13,660 bases of DNA from UBA4717 sp002404395 (GTDB lineage: Bacteria; Bacillota; Clostridia; Oscillospirales; CAG-272). Both the position numbers and the translations under genes were made by a program. Below the pieces are notes generated by a model. The model was not told the DNA's origin, did not search any database, and saw only the letters and a list, made by a program, of their open reading frames with translations. This document shows positions 6,547 to 13,660 of the stretch, piece after piece. Location of the stretch: positions 1 through 13,660 of the forward strand of contig CALFNW010000161.1 of the NCBI GenBank assembly GCA_937902275.1, in the 5' to 3' direction. The stretch's first letter is position 1. Every line of letters starts with the position of its first letter.

Positions 6547-9081
6547 TTATTGTTCGTTCCCCTCTTCAAGCGAATTATTATCGGCTGTATCGGTAATTTC
6601 GGATACTTCCGGTATATCTTCGGAATCAGCTTCCTTTTCCTTAGCTATTACCGCAAACGAATATACCTTTGCCCCTTCCGACAGTCTCATTACGATAACT
6701 CCTCCTGCAGTTCTGCTGTATACCGGTATTCCGTCAACCGGAATACGGATAAGCGTACCTTCGTTGGTTATCATCATAAGATCATCGTCTTCGTTTACGG
6801 AAGCAATACCGCAAAGCTTGCCGGTCTTTTCACTTATACTGTGGCAGACCACACCTTTACCGCCGCGGTTATGACACGTGTAATTGTCAAATTCACAGCG
6901 CTTTCCGAAACCATTTTCGGTCACGGTTATGAGCTTCTTGCCGTCAGTGACCATCGCCGTTCCGACAACAAAATCATTATCCGAAAGTCTTATACCTCTG
7001 ACTCCGCGCGCAGTTCTGCCCATAACGCGGACGTCATTCTCGTCAAAACGTACCGCCATACCATCATGCGTTGCAATAATAATATTGCTGCTGCCGTCTG
7101 TATGCATAACCGACAAAAGCTCGTCGCCCTCATCAAGTCCGATAGCGATTTTACCGCCGCGTCTCTGATATTCAAATTCTTCAAGCGGAGTTCTCTTTAT
7201 GATACCGTTTTTAGTTATCATAGTGAGATATTCGTTTTCACCAAAGCCCTCGACCGATATAGTCGATGTGACCTTTTCGTTTTCCGAAAGCTCCAGAATA
7301 TTTACAATGTTGGTGCCCTTTGCGGTTCTGCCTGACTCGGGTATCTGATATGCTTTTTTAACAAATACCTTGCCGAGATTCGTGAACATCAGCAAATACG
7401 AGTGGCTGTTTACGGCTATCACCTTTTCCACAAAGTCTTCTTCCTTTGTAGTCATTCCGATGATTCCTTTACCGCCGCGTCTCTGTGCGGTATAAACATC
7501 CGAATTCTGACGCTTTATATATCCACTGTGGGTAAGCGTGATAACGCAGGTGTGACGCTCGATAAGATCTTCAAGCACGATATCGTCTTCAGCCTCAACG
7601 ATCTCGGTGCGCCTGTCGTCGGAAAATTTGTTCTTGATCTCAAGCAGTTCGGTTTTGACAATGGCTTTTATCTCATTTTCATCCGAAAGGATATGCTCAA
7701 GCTCCGCAACCTTTATGTTCAAAGCCGCAATACGGTCATTGATCTTCTGTCTTTCAAGTCCGGAAAGTCTGCCGAGCGTCATATCCACGATTGCCTGAGC
7801 CTGCACATCGCTGAACTCATATTTTTCAATAAGCTTTACCTTTGCATCGGCAATCGACTCGCTCGAACGAATAGTATGGATAACGTCGTCGATATGATCT
7901 ATCGCGATCTTGTAGCCTTCGTTTATGTGAAGCTCATGAAGTGCCTTTTTCAGATCAAATCTTGTGCGCCTTTCAATCACTTCTTCCTGATGCCTAAGAT
8001 AAGCTTCAAGTATCGGCTTGAGACCGAGTAACTTCGGTACGTTGTCAACAAGCACGACCATATTCACCGCAAAGGTGTCCTGAAGCTGCGTATACTTGTA
8101 AAGCTGATTAAGGATTATCTGACCGTTGGCGTCATGCCTGTATTCTACCACGATCTTCATTCCGTTACGTCCGGATTCATCACGTATAGCGGTAATTCCC
8201 TCGACACGCTTTTCTTTGACAAGATCCGCAATGGACGCAACAAGCATACTCTTATTCACCTGATACGGTATTTCGGTAACGATTATACGGTGCTTGTTTT
8301 CATCTATCTCCGCTTTTGATCTTACCTGGATCTTACCGCGTCCGGTGGTATATGCTTCAAGTATGGCATTTGTACCGTATATGGTAGCCGCAGTCGGAAA
8401 ATCCGGACCCTTGATATATTGCATAAGATCCTTTACCGTACAATCCGGGTTCTCCATTAAATAAATGGTTCCGTCAATAACCTCACCGAGATTATGCGGA
8501 GGTACGTTTGTTGCCATACCGACCGCGATTCCGACCGAACCGTTTACAAGCAGATTCGGAAATCTTGAGGGAAGTACGGACGGCTCACGGCGGCTGTTAT
8601 CAAAGTTCGGAGTAAAGTCAACAACATCTTTTTCAATATCGGAAAGCATATAATCGGCAAGCTTTGCCATTCTCGCTTCGGTATAACGATATGCGGCGGC
8701 GCCGTCGCCGTCCACGCTTCCGAAGTTACCGTGACCTTCCACAAGGGTATATCTCATTGAAAAAGGCTGTGCAAGTCTGACCATGGTATCGTATACGGCA
8801 GTATCTCCGTGAGGATGATATCTACCGAGCACATTACCGACTGTGGTTGCGGACTTTCTGAACGGCTTATCATACGTCAGATGATCCTCATACATAGCAT
8901 AGAGAATACGTCTGTGAACCGGCTTCAGTCCGTCTCTGACATCCGGCAGTGCACGCGACATGATAACGCTCATGGAATAGTCAATAAACGATTTTTTTAC
9001 TTCATGATCGATCTCAATATTTACGATATGCTGATTCGGAAACTCATAGTTTTTTATTTCTTCTTTATACTTCTTTTCCAC
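6547..9081 (-). CDS. gyrA: DNA gyrase subunit A
   Basis: The breakage-reunion subunit of the type II topoisomerase that introduces negative supercoils. The 844-residue protein has the winged-helix core with catalytic Tyr133 (in R-Y-T-E-A-R). The quinolone-resistance region H-P-H-G-D-T94-A-V-Y-D98 has Thr and Asp at the positions equivalent to E. coli Ser83 and Asp87; Thr there is natural in some clostridia and is not a resistance call. The GyrA box Q-R-R-G-G-K-G at 533-539 starts the C-terminal pinwheel, which separates gyrase from topoisomerase IV ParC. The tail is acidic. The start is GTG at 9081, supported by CGGAGA 6 bases upstream. It is separated from gyrB by a 168-bp gap with DnaA-box-like repeats and possible promoters. 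Confidence 0.98.
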   Translation of the reverse strand: MEKKYKEEIKNYEFPNQHIVNIEIDHEVKKSFIDYSMSVIMSRALPDVRDGLKPVHRRILYAMYEDHLTYDKPFRKSATTVGNVLGRYHPHGDTAVYDTMVRLAQPFSMRYTLVEGHGNFGSVDGDGAAAYRYTEARMAKLADYMLSDIEKDVVDFTPNFDNSRREPSVLPSRFPNLLVNGSVGIAVGMATNVPPHNLGEVIDGTIYLMENPDCTVKDLMQYIKGPDFPTAATIYGTNAILEAYTTGRGKIQVRSKAEIDENKHRIIVTEIPYQVNKSMLVASIADLVKEKRVEGITAIRDESGRNGMKIVVEYRHDANGQIILNQLYKYTQLQDTFAVNMVVLVDNVPKLLGLKPILEAYLRHQEEVIERRTRFDLKKALHELHINEGYKIAIDHIDDVIHTIRSSESIADAKVKLIEKYEFSDVQAQAIVDMTLGRLSGLERQKINDRIAALNIKVAELEHILSDENEIKAIVKTELLEIKNKFSDDRRTEIVEAEDDIVLEDLIERHTCVITLTHSGYIKRQNSDVYTAQRRGGKGIIGMTTKEEDFVEKVIAVNSHSYLLMFTNLGKVFVKKAYQIPESGRTAKGTNIVNILELSENEKVTSTISVEGFGENEYLTMITKNGIIKRTPLEEFEYQRRGGKIAIGLDEGDELLSVMHTDGSSNIIIATHDGMAVRFDENDVRVMGRTARGVRGIRLSDNDFVVGTAMVTDGKKLITVTENGFGKRCEFDNYTCHNRGGKGVVCHSISEKTGKLCGIASVNEDDDLMMITNEGTLIRIPVDGIPVYSRTAGGVIVMRLSEGAKVYSFAVIAKEKEADSEDIPEVSEITDTADNNSLEEGNEQ

Positions 9082-9101
9082 TTTTTATCTCCGTTTAAAA
9101 C

Positions 9102-9248
9102 AGTTACCAACATCAATCGAATTTTATTCCACATATTGTTGATAACTGCAAAGTTTTGTTTTTTTATTGTCGAATAATGTATTTTTATTCTTTCTCACCA
9201 AGTTATCGTCAAAGTTATCAACATACATTTCCACAGGTGTTGATAACT
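9102..9248. promoter_or_regulatory. Cluster of DnaA-box-like repeats in the gyrB-gyrA gap
   Basis: The 11-mer AGTTATCAACA occurs exactly at 9213-9223 (plus) and at 9137-9147 and 9238-9248 (minus), with one mismatch at 9102-9112 (plus) and two at 9201-9211 (plus). Its core TTATCAACA differs by one base from the DnaA-box consensus TTATNCACA. Two copies belong to a composite repeated module, TTCCACA-N2/3-TGTTGATAACT, at 9127-9147 and 9229-9248. Between the two groups of boxes lies an AT-rich stretch (about 9151-9194, roughly 80% A+T by hand count). DnaA binding is inference. It could be an auxiliary replication-origin element or a DnaA-responsive control region for gyrA. Confidence 0.6.
9184..9212 (-). 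promoter_or_regulatory. Possible gyrA promoter
   Basis: On the minus strand TTGACG (9212-9207) is followed 17 bases later by AATAAA (9189-9184), matching 5/6 and 4/6 of the sigma-A consensus boxes. A second weak candidate closer to the gene is the extended -10-like TGG-AATAAAAT around 9122-9132. Both lie among the DnaA-box-like repeats, so binding there could affect gyrA transcription. This was judged by eye only. Confidence 0.35.
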
Positions 9249-9250
9249 TT
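9211..9250. repeat. Perfect 13-bp inverted repeat at the gyrB 3' end
   Basis: AAAGTTATCAACA (9211-9223) and its exact reverse complement (9238-9250) flank a 14-nt spacer containing TTTCCACAGG. The right arm overlaps the gyrB stop codon. On the gyrB transcript this could form an A/U-rich hairpin, but no U tract follows, so it is not a standard terminator. Each arm contains one DnaA-box-like 9-mer, making this a symmetric pair of boxes. Confidence 0.8.
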
Positions 9251-11181
9251 TAAATATCGAGATTGGTAACATATTTTGCATTTTCTTCAATAAATTGTTT
9301 TCTCGGCTCGACCTTGTCTCCCATAAGTAATGAAAACGTCTTGTCACATTCTATCGCGTCCTCGACCGTTACACGCAGGATCGTGCGCTTTTCGGGATCC
9401 ATTGTGGTTTCCCAAAGCTGATCAGAGTCCATTTCACCGAGACCTTTATATCTCTCGGCTGTAATATTACCGCCGAGCATTGCTATCTTTTCGTCTCTTT
9501 CATCATCGCTGAAAGCATATTCGACCTGCTTACCTTTTGCGATCTTGTAAAGCGGAGGCTGTGCTAAATATACGTGACCGTTTTCAATAAGTCCCTTCAT
9601 ATGACGGAAAAAGAAGGTCAAAAGCAGTATTCTTATATGAGAACCGTCTACATCGGCATCCGCCATAATTATTATCTTGCCGTAACGGAGCTTGTCAAGG
9701 TCAAATTCATCACCGATTCCGCAACCGAGTGACTGTATGATCGGCTCAAGCGAAAGATTTGAATACACCTTATCTATTCTGGTCTTTTCAACATTAAGCA
9801 CTTTGCCTCTCAACGCAAGTATTGCCTGATAGTGGCTGTCGCGTCCGCTTTTTGCGGTACCGCCTGCGGAGTCTCCCTCGACAAGAAACAGCTCGGTAAG
9901 ATCTCTGCGTTTTTCGTGACAATCGGCAAGCTTGCCGGGAAGCCCTCCGATAGAAAGCGCATCCTTGCGTCTGACCAGATCGCGCGCCTTTCTTGCGGCT
10001 TCTCTGGCTCTGCAGGAATTGATCGTCTTTTCCATTATCACTTTTGCGGAGGCGGGATTTTCGTCAAGATATTCGCTGAATTTCTCTTTTACTAAATTAT
10101 ATACGAGAGTTCTGACCTCGGAATTTCCGAGCTTTGCTTTTGTCTGGCTTTCGAACTGCGCATCCACTAACTTTACGCTGATCACCGCACAGATTCCTTC
10201 CATAACATCGTCTACAGAGAGTTTTTCCCCGTCCTTGAGAAACTTCTTTTTCTGCCCGTAATCGTTTATTACCGCCGTAATACCGGTTCTGAATCCGACT
10301 TCATGCGTACCGCCGTCGATCGTATGCATATTGTTTGCAAAGCTCATGACAAGATCCGAATACTGATCGGTAAACTGAAGCGCGACCTCAGCGGTGCTTG
10401 TATCCTTCTGACCCTTCATGTAGATCACGTCGTTGTGGATCGGCGTTGCGTTTCTTTCATTGTTCATGTGCTCTACAAAGCTTTTTATACCTCCCTCAAA
10501 GCAAAGATCGGTCTCGCGCGGCTCTTCGCCACGTTCATCTATCAGGACAACGCGCACGCCGGCATTAAGAAACGCCTGTTCTCTCACACGCTTGAGCAAA
10601 AGCTCGTAATCAAATACCGTTTCTTCAAATATTTCGGGATCCGGCTTGAACCTCACATAAAGTCCGTGACGGCCCTCTGATGAGCCGATTTCTTCAAACC
10701 TGCGCGCCACCTTACCGCGTTCAAAACGCTCGGTGTAACGCTTTCCGTCATAGCAGTTATCAACTTCCATCCATTCGGAAAGCGCATTGACGACAGACGC
10801 GCCGACTCCGTGCAGACCGCCCGCAATCTTATAACCCTCACCGCCGAATTTTCCTCCGGCGTGAAGTATTGTAAATACCACTTCAAGCGTGGGTATTCCC
10901 ATTTTATGATGTATTGCGCTCGGAACTCCGCGTCCGTTATCTTCAACTGAAACGCTGTTGTCCTCATGGATCCTTACAACGATCTTATCGCAGTATCCGG
11001 CAAGCGCCTCGTCGATCGAATTGTCCACAATCTCATAAACGAGATGATGAAGTCCGCTCTTTGAGGTAGTACCGATATACATTCCCGGACGTTTTCTTAC
11101 CGCCTCAAGTCCTTCAAGCACCTGTATCTGGTTTTCATCATAATTTCCGGGACTTGTTGTTTTGATATTTTCTTCTGCCAT
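9250..11181 (-). CDS. gyrB: DNA gyrase subunit B
   Basis: The ATPase subunit of DNA gyrase. The 643-residue protein has the GHKL ATP site: E50-I-V-D-N54, D81-N-G-R-G-V-P, G-G-L-H-G-V-G at 121-127, and Q-T-K-A-K-L-G at 346-352. The TOPRIM metal site has E435-G-D-S-A-G-G and D508-A-D510-V-D512. It ends with the E-R-Y-K-G-L-G-E-M and T-M-D-P-E-K-R-T motifs. Its length fits Firmicute GyrB, without the extra insert of E. coli GyrB. It lies 36 bp downstream of remB; the nearest Shine-Dalgarno-like AAAGGA is rather far (about 13 bases) from the ATG. Its position in the dnaN-recF-remB-gyrB string and the neighbouring gyrA support gyrase rather than ParE. Confidence 0.99.
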   Translation of the reverse strand: MAEENIKTTSPGNYDENQIQVLEGLEAVRKRPGMYIGTTSKSGLHHLVYEIVDNSIDEALAGYCDKIVVRIHEDNSVSVEDNGRGVPSAIHHKMGIPTLEVVFTILHAGGKFGGEGYKIAGGLHGVGASVVNALSEWMEVDNCYDGKRYTERFERGKVARRFEEIGSSEGRHGLYVRFKPDPEIFEETVFDYELLLKRVREQAFLNAGVRVVLIDERGEEPRETDLCFEGGIKSFVEHMNNERNATPIHNDVIYMKGQKDTSTAEVALQFTDQYSDLVMSFANNMHTIDGGTHEVGFRTGITAVINDYGQKKKFLKDGEKLSVDDVMEGICAVISVKLVDAQFESQTKAKLGNSEVRTLVYNLVKEKFSEYLDENPASAKVIMEKTINSCRAREAARKARDLVRRKDALSIGGLPGKLADCHEKRRDLTELFLVEGDSAGGTAKSGRDSHYQAILALRGKVLNVEKTRIDKVYSNLSLEPIIQSLGCGIGDEFDLDKLRYGKIIIMADADVDGSHIRILLLTFFFRHMKGLIENGHVYLAQPPLYKIAKGKQVEYAFSDDERDEKIAMLGGNITAERYKGLGEMDSDQLWETTMDPEKRTILRVTVEDAIECDKTFSLLMGDKVEPRKQFIEENAKYVTNLDI

Positions 11182-11217
11182 TGATTTTGTCGATTCCTTT
11201 CGTATATTTTGGAAGTT

Positions 11218-11469
11218 TCACCGTTCGTTCATTCGTCCCGCCAAAGCCGTCGAAGAAAGATCGGAAAGATATATTTTATAAATTCCTCTGTCACAGACAA
11301 GCACCATGGATTTCGGGAACTCATCCCATGAATCAATAATATTCCCGTCCTGTTCTGCCCTCTTCAGAAATTCGCCCGTCAGTTTTCCTTTCGAGGCATT
11401 ATCAAGATCAAATATCCCGATAATATCTTTTTCTCTGACAGTAAATGATTTACCTATGTGAAGATACAT
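11218..11469 (-). CDS. remB: RemB-like DUF370 protein (extracellular matrix regulator family)
   Basis: The small 83-residue protein begins M-Y-L-H-I-G and contains K-D-I-I-G-I-F-D-L-D-N, F-L-K-R-A and the C-terminal I-Y-L-S-D-L-S-S-T-A-L motif. This pattern marks the DUF370 family (B. subtilis RemA and RemB/YaaB). In B. subtilis, RemA is a DNA-binding activator of matrix genes and yaaB/remB sits between recF and gyrB, exactly as here. The ATG lies 3 bp past the recF stop codon with only a weak GAG upstream, so translation is likely coupled. Whether this copy regulates transcription in this organism is unknown. Confidence 0.9.
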   Translation of the reverse strand: MYLHIGKSFTVREKDIIGIFDLDNASKGKLTGEFLKRAEQDGNIIDSWDEFPKSMVLVCDRGIYKIYLSDLSSTALAGRMNER

Positions 11470-11472
11470 AAC

Positions 11473-12582
11473 TCACACACTCTCATAAGTACCGTTTCTA
11501 ACACATATAAGATTCGCATTTTCAAGCACGTTTTCGCCGAACCCCGAAATATCGCACGACGTTACCACGACCTGCCTTCCCGACAGCTCGTTTATCACGA
11601 ATTTCTGTCTGTTCTTGTCAAGCTCGCTGAGCACATCGTCAAACAAAAAAATCGGATATTCGCCGGTTTCATCTTTTGATATTTCGCCCTCGCCGAGCTT
11701 CAGCGCAAGCGCGATGCTTCTTTGCTGACCCTGCGAAGCATACAGACGCGCGTCCTTTCCGTCAAGTTCAATAATAATATCGTCTCGATGTATACCGTGC
11801 AAGGTCGTTCCGAGCGTTATTTCCTTTGCCCTGTCTGAGGTAAACAGCTCGTAATACTTTTCAATCAGCGCCTTTTCGTCTATGATATCTTCATTCTTAA
11901 TGCTGTTTTTATATCTTAATCTCACGCTTTCGCCGTTTGACATAGCGTCAAAAAAATAACCTATGTGAGAATTAAGCTTTTCAATGTACTTTTTTCTGAC
12001 CGAATAAATGTACGCTGCCTGTTGTGCCAGCTGCTCGGAATACAAGTCAAGCACCGAAGAATATCTATCGGGAAAATCTGCTGAAAGCTTTATAAGCGCG
12101 TTTCTCTGTTCAAGCAGCTTATTGTATATCTGAAGGCTCTTCAGATATACCGGCTTAAGCTGACAGAGTGCGCCGTTGATAAATCCGCGTCTGGTCGCCG
12201 GACCTTCCTTGACGATGGACAGATGATCCGGACAGAAAAGCACCGCTCTGAACAATCCTATAAGCTCCGAAAGCTTCGCGGGCGCTTTATTAAGCTTACA
12301 TTCACGCCTTTTGGTCTTAAAAAGCTCAAAAGACATTTCGCGCGTTCTGCCGAGATCCTCAAATTCAAGCTCAAGCTTGGTTTTTCCGGTCTCAAAAGAT
12401 ACCATATCACGGTCATTCTGAGTCCTGAAGCTTTTACCGTGAGCAAACAGATATATTCCCTCAAGCGCGTTGGTCTTTCCCTGTGCGTTTTCTCCATAGA
12501 GAATGTTTACCCCGTCATCAAGCATCAGCGTTTGTTTTTTTATGTTGCGAAAGCCTTCGTAATAAATTTTTTTTGAAATCAT
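11473..12582 (-). CDS. recF: DNA replication and repair protein RecF
   Basis: An SMC-like ATPase that binds single/double-strand DNA junctions and, with RecO and RecR, helps load RecA at gaps. The 369-residue protein has Walker A G30-E-N-A-Q-G-K-T-N, an ABC-type signature S283-Q-G-Q-Q-R, Walker B I-F-L-F-D315-D316 and Glu320 in the following L-S-E-L-D. Its length is normal for the family. The start codon overlaps the dnaN stop as ATGA (12579-12582), indicating translational coupling. The S4-domain gene (yaaA type) that usually sits between dnaN and recF in Bacillus is absent. Confidence 0.98.
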   Translation of the reverse strand: MISKKIYYEGFRNIKKQTLMLDDGVNILYGENAQGKTNALEGIYLFAHGKSFRTQNDRDMVSFETGKTKLELEFEDLGRTREMSFELFKTKRRECKLNKAPAKLSELIGLFRAVLFCPDHLSIVKEGPATRRGFINGALCQLKPVYLKSLQIYNKLLEQRNALIKLSADFPDRYSSVLDLYSEQLAQQAAYIYSVRKKYIEKLNSHIGYFFDAMSNGESVRLRYKNSIKNEDIIDEKALIEKYYELFTSDRAKEITLGTTLHGIHRDDIIIELDGKDARLYASQGQQRSIALALKLGEGEISKDETGEYPIFLFDDVLSELDKNRQKFVINELSGRQVVVTSCDISGFGENVLENANLICVRNGTYESV

Positions 12583-13660
12583 TTAAGCTTTATCGGAAGA
12601 ATGAGCATAGTGAGTTTTTCGCTTGCTTCTTTTTCCGCATCATCGGGTTCCATTACCATACTTATAAGCGGTGAAGCGAGCGAAATTTTAACCTTTTCAC
12701 TCTTGCAGGCCTTTAATGCATCTATAAGGTATTTGCAGCTGAATCCGATATCAATGTCCGCTCCCTCTTTTTCGATCGGGATCTCGTCTTTGACCTTTCC
12801 TTTTGAGGACACCGAGGATATTTCGCATCTTCCGTCGGTTACCGAAAGCTTAACAAAAGATTTTGAACCGGCAGTCGTATTTTCTTCACTCACGAGAGAC
12901 GCTCTTTCAAGCGATGAGATCATCACATCGGTATAAACATATACGAAAGTATTGAACTGCTTCGGAATGAGCCTTTCATAATCAATATAGTCGCCCTCAA
13001 GCAGTCTTGAAAAGAACATAAGCTCTTTTTCTTTAATTTCAAATATGATATGCTTGGTCGATGCCTTTATTTCAATTTCTTCATCTACATCCCCGATCAT
13101 CTTCATAAGCTCGGAAAGCGTTTTTCCGGGTACGATCACCTTTGTGCTTATATTCGGCGTGGCATCGCTCAAATCACATTCTTTTTCTTTTACTGCCATC
13201 CGGTATCCGTCGCAGCCGACAACCGAAATGCTGTTATTTTCAATCCTTACAAGCTCTCCGGTGAACACGGGTCTTTGTAAGCTCTGAGACACTGCGAAAA
13301 GCGTTTGAGAAATCATACTGTAAAGATCTTTTTGCTTCATTGTAAAGCCGATATTTGTATCGAGGTCGGGAAGCGACGGAAACGCTTCTTTTCCCTGTGC
13401 GAACACTTCAAATTCACTTTTTCCGCTCTCAAGCACCGCAACATCGTTTTTCAGTGAAAGAGTGATCGTGTTCTCCGGCATGATTTTTATTATCTGTCCG
13501 AGCCTTTGCGCATCGATTATGCAGCTTCCGGGTTCTTCTATCTGCGCTTCTATAACGACCCTTACACCCTTTTCAAGATCGAATGAAGAAAAACAGCATT
13601 TGTTTTCTCCTATCGTCTCAACAAGAATACCTTGAATGGCAGAAATCGTTCTTTGGTTCG
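12579..13660 (-). CDS. dnaN: DNA polymerase III subunit beta, sliding clamp (5' end cut off)
   Basis: The ring-shaped clamp that tethers DNA polymerase to DNA. The reading frame runs from the window edge without a stop. After a 2-base partial codon, 59 more codons precede the internal ATG at 13481, which should not be taken as the start. Those 59 residues read as clamp domain I (begins N-Q-R-T-I-S-A-I-Q-G-I-L-V-E, with S-S-F-D-L-E-K-G-V), giving 359 visible codons. About 20 N-terminal residues are missing compared with typical clamps. Other matches include F-P-S-L-P, Q-R-P-V-F-T-G, a V-x-V-G-C-D-G-Y-R-M-A segment, and the C-terminal L-I-L-P-I-K that closes the clamp fold. dnaA is expected just outside the window, upstream of this gene. 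Confidence 0.97.
   Translation of the reverse strand, partial: NQRTISAIQGILVETIGENKCCFSSFDLEKGVRVVIEAQIEEPGSCIIDAQRLGQIIKIMPENTITLSLKNDVAVLESGKSEFEVFAQGKEAFPSLPDLDTNIGFTMKQKDLYSMISQTLFAVSQSLQRPVFTGELVRIENNSISVVGCDGYRMAVKEKECDLSDATPNISTKVIVPGKTLSELMKMIGDVDEEIEIKASTKHIIFEIKEKELMFFSRLLEGDYIDYERLIPKQFNTFVYVYTDVMISSLERASLVSEENTTAGSKSFVKLSVTDGRCEISSVSSKGKVKDEIPIEKEGADIDIGFSCKYLIDALKACKSEKVKISLASPLISMVMEPDDAEKEASEKLTMLILPIKLK

Noticed and set aside
6550..7335. Long open frame opposite gyrA, and similar long antisense frames opposite recA, rimO and gyrB
   Set aside because: They lie fully inside strongly supported genes, have low-complexity or unrelated compositions, and are explained by codon bias of the real genes.
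6812..8807. Quinolone resistance from Thr94 in GyrA
   Set aside because: Thr is the natural residue at this position in some clostridia, and the second key position (Asp98) is unchanged, so no resistance can be inferred.
9172..9190. GAATAA-N7-TTATTC inverted repeat as a LexA or other operator
   Set aside because: It does not match the Firmicute LexA box and lies in a simple AT-rich stretch where short palindromes are expected by chance.
12579..13481. dnaN starting at the ATG at 13481
   Set aside because: The frame continues upstream to the window edge with residues matching clamp domain I, so that Met is internal.

Overview
This window looks like a chromosomal segment close to the replication origin of a Clostridia-type Firmicute, possibly an Oscillospirales/Ruminococcaceae-like gut bacterium. 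The evidence is the order dnaN-recF-remB-gyrB-gyrA, the Firmicute RemB (DUF370) gene between recF and gyrB, and a secreted leucine-rich-repeat protein ending in a dockerin. The family-level placement is inference. All reading frames use the standard code, and GTG is used as the gyrA start.

Reading leftwards on the minus strand from the right edge: dnaN (5' end cut by the window edge), recF (ATGA overlap with dnaN), remB and gyrB are tightly packed. A 168-bp AT-rich gap follows. Next come gyrA, an unrecognised lipoprotein gene, recA, recX, rimO and pgsA, with gaps of about 5-46 bp that suggest co-transcription. After a further gap of about 100 bp comes the LRR-dockerin gene, with a clear terminator. 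On the plus strand at the left end, a membrane-anchored MORN-repeat gene converges on this block and has its own terminator. dnaA and the usual oriC would be expected just beyond the right edge.

The genes form a replication, recombination and topology block: sliding clamp, RecF loader factor, gyrase and RecA with its modulator RecX. It is followed by ribosomal protein modification (RimO) and phosphatidylglycerol synthesis (PgsA). The two peripheral genes are surface or secreted repeat proteins.

Most of the window is ordinary core genome, and I do not see a new defence system or mobile element. The strongest non-coding signal is in the gyrB-gyrA gap. It holds four near-identical copies of AGTTATCAACA (three exact, one with one mismatch) plus a fifth weaker copy. 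These flank a stretch of roughly 80% A+T, and two of them lie in a duplicated composite module with TTCCACA. This resembles a DnaA-box cluster beside an unwinding-type element, about 3.3 kb from the visible end of dnaN. The joining of the gyrase operon to recA-recX-rimO-pgsA through a lipoprotein gene is also unusual compared with the model Firmicutes I know.
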